Shown in pieces: positions 56,841 through 64,000 of a DNA stretch of 64,000 nucleotides. Source of the DNA: Nageia nagi (taxonomy: Eukaryota; Pinophyta). A program made the translations under genes and the position numbers. Location: the NCBI GenBank assembly GCA_050084985.1, contig JBITNC010000001.1, positions 1,302,001 through 1,366,000 of the forward strand. Reading direction: 5' to 3'. Positions within the stretch are counted from its first letter, which is position 1; every line of letters begins with the position of its first letter. The notes under the pieces are model-generated. The model was not told the origin of the DNA, searched no databases, and was given only the letters and a program-made list of their open reading frames with translations.

Positions 56841-57142
56841 CAGCTAAAGGAATAAATGAAGCAAGTAGTGGGACATGCAGATATAAGAGTTGGTTTCTAG
56901 GTGTAAAATGTGTGGGATGAAAAGGGGTGAATAGAGGCAAAGTGTGTGTGGAGTATGTGATGAGAAGTGTGTGAAGTAAAGTATGCAAACGCAGGTAATT
57001 GCATGAATGTGATGAGCAGAGAAGTGAGTGAAAGCAAGTGCTGTGTGTAAAGTGAAGTATCTGAAGAGCATGAAGTGAGCATTAGAGCTAGACCATTGAG
57101 GGTCTTCTAGAACTGAATTCTTTTCTCCCTTTTTGAATGTTG

Positions 57143-57334
57143 TATCAAGTGGGTGCTTGATAAGTGGTAGTGGGTGCTACCCTTCACAGTTGGTGCTGTG
57201 AATGAGAGAGCTGGAGTTGGTGCTCCAAGCAGTTGGTGCTGCTATTCTCAGAGTGGTAGTTGGTGCTACCCTTCACAGTCGGTGCTGTGAATTTGTAAGC
57301 TCTCTTTTATGGCTGGATTTGGATTGGTGTCCAA
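57143..57334 (+). other. Tandem hairpin array with conserved TNGGTG loop, LTR of B
   Basis: Eight hairpins: TATCAAG-TGGGTG-CTTGATA (57143-57162), GGTAG-TGGGTG-CTACC (57166-57181), TTCACAG-TTGGTG-CTGTGAA (57183-57202), TGGAG-TTGGTG-CTCCA (57212-57227), AGCAG-TTGGTG-CTGCT (57228-57243), GGTAG-TTGGTG-CTACC (57255-57270), TTCACAG-TCGGTG-CTGTGAA (57272-57291) and TTGGA-TTGGTG-TCCAA (57319-57334). All stems pair perfectly. Relative to A, B has two additional hairpins (second and third), apparently a duplication of the GGTAG and TTCACAG pair. Confidence 0.88.
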
Positions 57335-57520
57335 GCAGTCTTGTTCAGGGATGTAGCCAATCTGGTGAACCTCGTTACATCTGGTGTTGTGTGATGTGCT
57401 GGTGTGCTTGCTAATTTTTCTCTAGCATTTAATCTATCTCCATTTAAGAAGATCAAGTTCATTATTTTTTTGATACACTGATTCACCCCCCCCTCTCAGT
57501 GTCACTTAAAGTCCAACAAT

Positions 57521-57531
57521 TGGTATCAGAG
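57521..57531 (+). promoter_or_regulatory. Primer-binding site of B
   Basis: TGGTATCAGAG followed by A instead of C, two bases after the 5' LTR. It matches 11 bases of the initiator-Met site. Confidence 0.9.
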
Positions 57532-57582
57532 ACAAGTTCCTAAGTAGGCTATAACAGCTAAGGAGATCCGGATAGTGGCACT

Positions 57583-60500
57583 ATGGCAAGCGGAGAAGGT
57601 TTCTCATCTAACAAGGCACCACTCTTTGATGGAACCAATTATGGGTTCTGGAAAATCCGAATGAAGACTTATCTCAGTGCATTGGGTTTTGGTACTTGGG
57701 ATGCCGTTAAAAGGGGTTACACTCCTCCCCCTACAGGTCCACAAGATGAAGCAGAAAGAAAGGCTTTTGAATATGATGCCAAAGCAAGAAACGCTCTAAT
57801 GTGTGGTCTTGTGGACAGCGAACTAGTAAAAGTTATGGCATGCAAGTCTGCTAAAGAAATATGGAATAAATTGAAAAGCATTCACGAAGGAGATGACAAA
57901 GTCAAAGAAGCAAAACTCCAAACACATAGAGCTCAATTCGAAGGTCTAAAGATGAATGAAGATGAAACCATCGAAGCCTACATGCTAAGAGTAAATGAAA
58001 TTACTAATGCGATCAGAGGCCTTGGAGAAGAGATTGAAGATCATGTCATCGTAAAAAAGGTACTGCGATCTCTCACATCTCGCTTTGATTCAAAAGTGTC
58101 TGCTATAGAAGAAGCAAAAAATTTGAAAAATTTTAGCATGGATGAATTGCATGGATCGCTAACTGCTTATGAAATGAGGATCGGAAAAACAAAACATTCA
58201 GAAAAGGAAGCAGCGTTTAAAACCAGTAGCAGTACCAAAGCCAAAGTAGATTCTGATGATGAGGAACAATCGGATGAAGCAGAAGCAAACTTCATTAGAA
58301 AGCTAAAAAGGGGAAAAGGTAAGTATAAAGGCAAGCTGCCTTTTAAATGTTTTAATTGTGGTGGTATTGGTCATTTTATCTCAAAGTGTCCATTTAGAAA
58401 ATCTGATAAAGATGATCAAGAATCGTATTTTGAGAAAAACCGCAAGATGAAATCTCAGGCTCGAAATAGAAAGTCAAATAGACAGAGCCTCTTATCTAGA
58501 AATGAAGGCTCCACTAATGATGATTCCAGTAACGAATCAGAAAAGGAATACAATGAGTCATTGTTTATGGCTTTTGAAGAAAAACTGAATGTAAATAATC
58601 AAAATGACCAAAAACATAAGAAGGAAGAGACAGATGAAGAAGATGACTGTGAGATTGAGATTGATATTGAAGAAGAACTAATGACAGCATTGAATGAATT
58701 GAATAAAGAAGTAAAGAAAAATAAGATACTCTCAAAAAGGTGTGATGATGCAAGTACTACTGTAGAAAACCTAAAAATAGAAGTCGAAGAATCCAAGAGG
58801 ATAAATGAGAGTTTGGAGGAACAGCTTCTCGAGAAGGTTAAGAATTGTAGTAAGCTCGAAGAAGAAATAACTGGGCTACGTATACAACTAGAGGAAGTAA
58901 CCAAGAAAATCAGTTCCTTTGAATATCTAGAAGGAAGGTCGACCAAACTTAGTGAAATCATCAACAGTCAAAGAATGTTTTCGGATAAATCTGGTCTGGG
59001 ATATGAACAAGGACAATCTTCCAGTAACAAAAAGGAGGAAAACATAGAAGAAACCAAGAAAAAGGAAGGTAGCTCAGAACTGAAGGATGATGGCTTCACT
59101 CAAGTGCATTCCAGAAGAAGACCTTATGCAGGACAAAGAAGAACTCAGCAACGTAACAGTTACATCCATTCCTTCAATGGATACTGTTTCAAATGCAATG
59201 CGTATGGGCATAAAATTTCTGAGTGTAAGTACAATATCAAACCAAGAACCTTTGTTACGAGGAATGCATTCGGTCCATTAATGGAGTATCCTGTTAAGTG
59301 TTACAACTGTCATAAATATGGACACATTGCCAGATTCTGCAGAGTTAATCACGGCATGAGATTCTTCCCACGGAGACAATTTCCTCCCGTAAGACAGAAT
59401 AAACAGTTTCAGCGCAGTCTTCCACAGAAAGAAGAAAAGTGTAATAAGAAACAAGGAGCTGAAACAAAAGTTAAACAGGTCTGGAAAGAAAAGGGGAAAC
59501 TCAAAAAGGACAAAGAGTCTTTAATCGTTCAAACTGCATTGAAAGCTCAAGACAAACCTTCACCATGGATATTAGACAGCGGATGCTCAAGTCACATGAC
59601 AGGTGACAAAAAGAAATTCCAAAAACTACAAGAATATGAAGGTGGGTCAGTTAGATTTGGAAACAATGACGGAGCACAGATTATCGGTAAAGGGACAATC
59701 AAGATAAATGATGGCAACATCAGATCCGAAGAGGTATTGTTTGTTGTGGGACTGAGGCATAATTTGTTAAGCGTCAGTCAAATATGCGACAAAGGACATG
59801 ATGTAATCTTCAAAAAGCATGGTTGTGAGATCCGAAGGGCAAACAGTGGAAGACTTATAGCAGTCGGTACAAGAACCAGCGGGAATTTATACACCTTATC
59901 AGATGTTTCAGAAGGATCATGTCTTTTAGGCAAGGAGAGTGATGATTGGCTATGGCATAAGAGATTGGGACACATCGGTTTTAAGAACTTGATGAACATT
60001 TGTTCCAAAAGAGCGGTAAGAGATATGCCCAGCATCAGCACTCCAGCAAATGATATCTGTGATTCATGCCAAAAGGGAAAGCAAACACGGACAAAGTTCA
60101 AAGTAAAAGAATATCACACAAGCAAACCATTGGAGATCGTTCACACCGACTTATGTGGACCAATGAGAACACAAAGCTTCAATGGAGATAAGTATTTTAT
60201 TCTATTCATTGATGATTATTCAAGAATGACTTGGGTGCAATTCTTGAAACATAAATCTGAAGCTTTTGAAATGTTCAAAGCATTTAAAAACCAAGTAGAA
60301 AATCAAATGGAAAGGAAAATTAAATGTCTTCGCTCAGACAGGGGAGGTGAGTTCACCTCTGATGAGTTTAATGAGTTTTGCATACACCATGGAATAAAAA
60401 GGCAATTCTCTGTAGCCAGAACTCCACAACAAAATGGAGTTGTTGAAAGGAAAAATAGAACTGTACAAGAAATGGCTCGAACCATGCTGATAGAAAGCAA

Positions 60501-62658
60501 GGTCGCTGATAAGTTTTGGAAAGAAGCAGTGCATACTGCAGTACACATTCAAAATAGATGCATGATGCGACCACATGAGGACAGAACACCATATGAATTA
60601 TGGTTTGGAAGAAGAGCTACAGTAAGGCATTTCAGGATCTTTGGCAGTAAATGCTACATCAAAAGAATAGAAGAAAATTTAGGAAAGTTTGAGGACAGAT
60701 CAGACGAAGGTATCTTTCTTGGCTATTCTTCGAAGAGCAAAGCGTACAGGTGCTACAATAAAAGGACAAAAACAATTGTTGATAGTGCTGATGTTCGTGT
60801 TGATGAGCAAAGAAATCTTCCCAAGAGAAATGATGATGAAAATCTTCCTGACTATCAAGATTCAATTGAAGAAGACGAGCAGAAGAAAAACAAATCTAAG
60901 TCTGCCGTACAGCAATCACAAGGAAAGAAACCAGAAGACTCAAATCCGCCAAGTAACCCAGATAATGATTCAGAGAATGAGGCGAAAGAAGATGAACATT
61001 CAAAAACTCCACCAAAGAGATGGCACAAGGATCATCCACAAGAACAAATTATCGGTGAGTTTCAGACAGGCATTCAAACTCGCAGAGGGGTCTCACACAC
61101 CTACTCTCTCCTGTCCAGCATAGAGCCCAAGAATGTCTCAGAAGCCATCCAAGATGAAAGCTGGATGAGAGCAATGGAGGAAGAACTCACTCAGATTGAA
61201 AAGAATGAAACATGGGAACTCATTCCCAGACCAGCCAACAAGAATGTGATTGGCACAAAGTGGGTCTTTCGTAATAAGATGAATGAAGAAGGGAAAGTGG
61301 TTCGAAATAAAGCTAGACTTGTTTGCAAGGGATATGCTCAAGTTGAAGGGATTGATTTTGAAGAAACCTTTGCACCAGTGGCCAGATTAGAAGCCATTCG
61401 CATGTTTTTAGCCTTTGCAGTGTATAAAAACTTTACAGTGTATCAAATGGATGTAAAATCAGCCTTTCTAAATGGCAAAATTGAAGAAGAAGTCTATGTT
61501 GAACAGCCAGATGGTTTCCAATTGGGAGAGAATCCTAATCTGGTATGCAAGCTAAAGAAGGCTCTGTATGGTTTGAAACAGGCACCCCGAGCATGGTACT
61601 CCAGACTTGATGCATACCTTCAGCAGCAGGGCTTTAGAAAAGGAAGGGTAGACAGCAATTTATACATTAAATCAGATAAAGGAAATCAGCTAATAGTTGT
61701 TGTCTATGTGGATGATATAATTTTTGGAGGAAGCAAGAATGAGCTGTGTAAAAATCTTGCTAACAACATGCAAACAGAATTCGAAATGTCTATGATAGGT
61801 GAGCTTGCATTCTTTCTTGGCCTGCAAATCAATCAGTTGAAGAATGGCATGTTCATTTCTCAAACCAAATATGTTAAGGAGATGCTGAAGAAGTTCACTA
61901 TGGAAGACTGTAAGTCTGTGAGCACTCCTATGACAACAGGCTGCAAATTAAGCAAGAATGACAAAGCACCAACAGTAGATCAAACACAGTACAGGTCAAT
62001 GATAGGAAGTTTGTTATATTTGACAGCTACTAGACCAGACATTCTTCAAGCTGTATGTATGGTTGCTCGATTTCAAGAAAATCCCAAAGAGACCCATGTT
62101 ACTGCAGTAAAGAGAATTTTCAGATACCTCAAAGGAACAGTAGAATATGGCTTATGGTATCCCAGAGAAAAGAACTTTACACTTACTGCTTTTTCAGATG
62201 CAGACTGGGCAGGATGCGTGGATGATAGGAAGAGCACCAGTGGAGGCGCATTTTATTTGGGTAATAATCTTGTTGGCTGGCACAGTAAAAAGCAAGACTC
62301 TGTATCCCTATCTACAGCGGAAGCAGAGTATATAGCCGCAACTTCTTGCTGCACACAGGTGCTATGGATGAAGCAAATGCTCAATGATTTTGGTATACAG
62401 ATTAACGAGCCCATATCTGTTCAGTGTGATAACACGAGTGCAATCAATATATCCAAAAATCCTGTTATGCACTCACGCACAAAGCATATTGCAATCAGAT
62501 ATCACTTTCTCAAAGAAAAAGTGGCACAAGGAGAAGTACAGTTAGACTTTGTCCCAACCACAGAGCAAGTAGCCGACATTTTTACAAAGCCCTTGTCCAA
62601 GGACGTCTTCGAATATCTTCGAACCAAGCTAGGAGTTGCTGTCTTGCCCAAGTATTAG
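57583..62658 (+). CDS. Copia Gag-Pol polyprotein, 1691 residues, intact
   Basis: One frame encodes the capsid, protease, integrase and RT/RNase H polyprotein. Gag N-terminus is of the Gag-2 type ([15 protein letters not shown]). Zinc knuckles: C256-C259-H264-C269, then C535-C538-H543-C548 and C573-C576-H581-C586, with an acidic coiled coil (about 363-450) between the first and second. Protease WILDSG (D665). Integrase finger H792, H797, C826, C829, and catalytic D856, D919, E955 (35 residues between the last two). RT aspartates D1290 ([12 protein letters not shown]) and YVDD (1375-1378). RNase H D1539, E1580 and D1616. The start is the first ATG after the primer site, shared with element A. 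No separate Gag stop exists, so Gag:Pol ratio control is not visible. I see no envelope-like frame downstream. Confidence 0.97.
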   Translation: MASGEGFSSNKAPLFDGTNYGFWKIRMKTYLSALGFGTWDAVKRGYTPPPTGPQDEAERKAFEYDAKARNALMCGLVDSELVKVMACKSAKEIWNKLKSIHEGDDKVKEAKLQTHRAQFEGLKMNEDETIEAYMLRVNEITNAIRGLGEEIEDHVIVKKVLRSLTSRFDSKVSAIEEAKNLKNFSMDELHGSLTAYEMRIGKTKHSEKEAAFKTSSSTKAKVDSDDEEQSDEAEANFIRKLKRGKGKYKGKLPFKCFNCGGIGHFISKCPFRKSDKDDQESYFEKNRKMKSQARNRKSNRQSLLSRNEGSTNDDSSNESEKEYNESLFMAFEEKLNVNNQNDQKHKKEETDEEDDCEIEIDIEEELMTALNELNKEVKKNKILSKRCDDASTTVENLKIEVEESKRINESLEEQLLEKVKNCSKLEEEITGLRIQLEEVTKKISSFEYLEGRSTKLSEIINSQRMFSDKSGLGYEQGQSSSNKKEENIEETKKKEGSSELKDDGFTQVHSRRRPYAGQRRTQQRNSYIHSFNGYCFKCNAYGHKISECKYNIKPRTFVTRNAFGPLMEYPVKCYNCHKYGHIARFCRVNHGMRFFPRRQFPPVRQNKQFQRSLPQKEEKCNKKQGAETKVKQVWKEKGKLKKDKESLIVQTALKAQDKPSPWILDSGCSSHMTGDKKKFQKLQEYEGGSVRFGNNDGAQIIGKGTIKINDGNIRSEEVLFVVGLRHNLLSVSQICDKGHDVIFKKHGCEIRRANSGRLIAVGTRTSGNLYTLSDVSEGSCLLGKESDDWLWHKRLGHIGFKNLMNICSKRAVRDMPSISTPANDICDSCQKGKQTRTKFKVKEYHTSKPLEIVHTDLCGPMRTQSFNGDKYFILFIDDYSRMTWVQFLKHKSEAFEMFKAFKNQVENQMERKIKCLRSDRGGEFTSDEFNEFCIHHGIKRQFSVARTPQQNGVVERKNRTVQEMARTMLIESKVADKFWKEAVHTAVHIQNRCMMRPHEDRTPYELWFGRRATVRHFRIFGSKCYIKRIEENLGKFEDRSDEGIFLGYSSKSKAYRCYNKRTKTIVDSADVRVDEQRNLPKRNDDENLPDYQDSIEEDEQKKNKSKSAVQQSQGKKPEDSNPPSNPDNDSENEAKEDEHSKTPPKRWHKDHPQEQIIGEFQTGIQTRRGVSHTYSLLSSIEPKNVSEAIQDESWMRAMEEELTQIEKNETWELIPRPANKNVIGTKWVFRNKMNEEGKVVRNKARLVCKGYAQVEGIDFEETFAPVARLEAIRMFLAFAVYKNFTVYQMDVKSAFLNGKIEEEVYVEQPDGFQLGENPNLVCKLKKALYGLKQAPRAWYSRLDAYLQQQGFRKGRVDSNLYIKSDKGNQLIVVVYVDDIIFGGSKNELCKNLANNMQTEFEMSMIGELAFFLGLQINQLKNGMFISQTKYVKEMLKKFTMEDCKSVSTPMTTGCKLSKNDKAPTVDQTQYRSMIGSLLYLTATRPDILQAVCMVARFQENPKETHVTAVKRIFRYLKGTVEYGLWYPREKNFTLTAFSDADWAGCVDDRKSTSGGAFYLGNNLVGWHSKKQDSVSLSTAEAEYIAATSCCTQVLWMKQMLNDFGIQINEPISVQCDNTSAINISKNPVMHSRTKHIAIRYHFLKEKVAQGEVQLDFVPTTEQVADIFTKPLSKDVFEYLRTKLGVAVLPKY

Positions 62659-62680
62659 CTAGCTCTGAACATCGCCTTCT

Positions 62681-62870
62681 CAGGGGGAGTACTTATTTTT
62701 TCTTTTCTATATCCAATGTTCACTCCTAATTTCCTGAGAATGTAGTGTATGGACTCAGGGGGAGTCTGTAAATGCCCTTTGTTATTGTTGACAAAGGGGG
62801 AGAAGTGTCCTGAATTTGGTATCTGATCAAGTGGTGTTAATGGTGTTGCCAACAATTCCAAAGGGGGAGA
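62681..62870 (+). promoter_or_regulatory. Multiple polypurine tracts of B
   Basis: CAGGGGGAGT at 62681-62690 and 62756-62765, AAAGGGGGA at 62793-62801 and 62860-62868. The last abuts the 3' LTR. The set matches that of element A in number, order and sequence. Confidence 0.87.
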
Positions 62871-62871
62871 T

Positions 62872-64000
62872 TGTTGAGTATGTGTGATTGAGAAGTGTGA
62901 TTGTAATTGTTGTCAACAAGATATTGATCGGGTTCCGGAGGATTAACTAAGTTCCGAAAGTGAAGCGAGACTGTTTGATCGGGTTCTGGAGGTCTAACTG
63001 TGTTCCGGAAGAGAAGTGTGATTGGTTGACCGAGTTCCGGAAGAAATGACGTCAGCGATTTCGGGCTTTCACTCAAAACCGGAGTCCGGAAGTGATGAGG
63101 TCAGCAAGGAGCGATCAAAGAGCCGGAGCCAGCGAGTAAAACATTCCGGAAGCAAGAGATGATGTCACGGGGAGAACGATGTTCACATTTGTGAATGGAA
63201 CCGGGTTCCGGAGACGATGAGGTCAGCAAAGAATAATCAAAGAGCCGGAGTCAGCGAACAAAGCATTCCGGAATGCACAAATGAGATCGGCAAAGAGAGA
63301 TTGAAAAGTCTGGAGACAAAAGTCCGGAAACAAGTGTCCGGAGATGATGACATCATGAGGAAAGAGTGATACTCTATTTCTGGAGTCAGGAAGTGATGAC
63401 ATCATTATGCAGAGTTCAAAAGTCTGGAGACAAACGACCCAAGGTAAAAATCCGGAAACAAACGTCCGGAGGTAAAGATCCGGAAACAAATGTCCGGAGG
63501 TAAAGGTCCGGAAATGATGACATCATGCGGAAAGCGTTTTATTCTATTTCCGGAGTCCGGGGAATGATGACATCACAATATATATAGCAAACATCCGGTA
63601 AGCGAGGAAAAGAGTCCGAAATTATCAGAAAAGCTATCATGAAGAAGACAAAGGGTCCGGAATCGTAAGAAACACCATAGTGAAGAATAAAAGAATCCGG
63701 AATTAGCTGAAATTCATGAAGAAAGAGGTATACTTGTCAAAACAACTCTGTCTGAGAAGTAAAGGCGTTCGTCAGTTACAAACAAGGATTCTGTTGATAA
63801 CGTATAATGACAGGAATAGTTTCTAGGAGTGTTCTTGATGTGTAACGGTTAAGTACAGGAATAATGTGAAAAATGGATGTAAGAAAAGGAGCAGAGAGTT
63901 GCAATGTGAATAGTGTGGACATGGCAAGAAGTAATGAGTGCACAGCTCGAGGAGAGAAGTAGCTGAGATTGCACAGCTGGAGGACAAAGCAAGTTATGAG
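62872..64000 (+). repeat. 3' LTR of copia element B (partial, continues past window)
   Basis: Corresponds to 55584-56712 of the 5' LTR without gaps. Differences seen by eye number about nine, mostly transitions (for example TCCGGAG to TCTGGAG at about 63310, ACGTCC to ATGTCC at 63490, GATTCCGG to GAGTCCGA at 63613). The remaining roughly 0.8 kb, including the hairpin array, is outside the window. Confidence 0.96.

Larger units (their letters stand above)
55584..57518 (+). repeat. 5' LTR of copia element B
   Basis: The LTR is 1935 bp, TGTTGAG...CCAACA. The upstream part (55630-56420) carries about 18 TCCGGA palindromes and several TGACGTCA-class sites (55759, 55872, 56056 region, 56280). A TATATATAG box is at 56291-56299. 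A purine-rich stretch with repeated GAGTGCACAGCT (56640-56840) follows, then the hairpin array (57143-57334) and a C-run. It lacks the 14-bp array and the 86-bp multiplication of element A. Confidence 0.96.
55584..64000 (+). mobile_element. Ty1/copia retrotransposon B (Sirevirus-like), intact coding region, 3' LTR truncated by window end
   Basis: 5' LTR 55584-57518, primer site 57521-57531, one open gag-pol frame 57583-62658, purine tracts to 62870 and 3' LTR from 62872 to beyond 64000. It is inserted in the RT of element G; the left target duplication would be CATTT (55579-55583), with the right copy outside the window. The visible 1129 bp of the 3' LTR align to the 5' LTR without indels and with about nine substitutions by eye, so it is recent. 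All catalytic motifs are intact, so it could be autonomous. Confidence 0.97.

Noticed and set aside
57202-57414. 70-codon plus-strand frame across the hairpin array of B
   Set aside because: It reads through structured LTR sequence; codon pattern follows the hairpin repeats and element A has no counterpart of the same length.
62659-62871. Envelope-like frame between pol and the 3' LTR of B, as in some Sireviruses
   Set aside because: Only about 210 bp lie between the stop and the LTR, filled by purine tracts.

Overview
The window looks like intergenic DNA from a large, AT-rich seed-plant nuclear genome. A gymnosperm is plausible from the Gag types and the depth of nesting, but I cannot prove it from sequence alone. 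I find no convincing host protein gene, rRNA, tRNA or CRISPR array. Almost everything recognisable is LTR retrotransposon, in nested and decayed layers, with a few LINE fragments and many tandem repeats.

Layout. 1-5121: a decayed minus-strand Gag start, a foldback repeat (2402-2915), a plus-strand L1-type LINE RT relic (about 3860-4520), and a 328-bp tandem repeat. 5122-14664: Ty1/copia element A, complete with 2.1-kb LTRs and a CAATA target duplication, inserted in the second unit of that tandem repeat; its gag-pol is dead. 15110-30559: Ty3/gypsy element D (Tat-like), split in its RNase H region by a second Tat-like element C (15415-28631, about 13.2 kb). 30560-37860: low-information DNA with antisense LINE relics, local tandem duplications and an isolated minus-strand LTR. 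37860-50437: gypsy relics in both orientations (gag-protease; a minus-strand LTR and integrase end; two copies of an LTR family here called F, the second with gag-protease), with 30-bp and 79-bp minisatellites. 50438-55583: copia element G (5' LTR, primer site, repeat-rich leader, decayed integrase and RT), cut within RT by element B. 55584-64000: copia element B, same family as A, with an intact 1691-codon gag-pol frame; its 3' LTR runs off the window.

A and B resemble the Sirevirus (SIRE/Maximus) branch of Ty1/copia: very long LTRs, an initiator-Met tRNA primer site, long Gag with coiled coil, and several GGGGGAG purine tracts before the 3' LTR. B is young: about nine differences, no indels, over the 1129 bp of LTR that can be compared. 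A is older: about 3.6% difference in the LTR part I compared, nearly all transitions.

The most interesting signal is in the A/B LTRs. Downstream of the putative promoter, six (A) to eight (B) consecutive small hairpins share one six-base loop (TNGGTG) while their stems differ and still pair. Other notable points are TGACGTCA-like sites recurring in unrelated LTR families, a TCCGGA cluster in the B promoter region, the domain order of element C (an extra RNase H before RT) and its 3.6-kb extra coding region after integrase.
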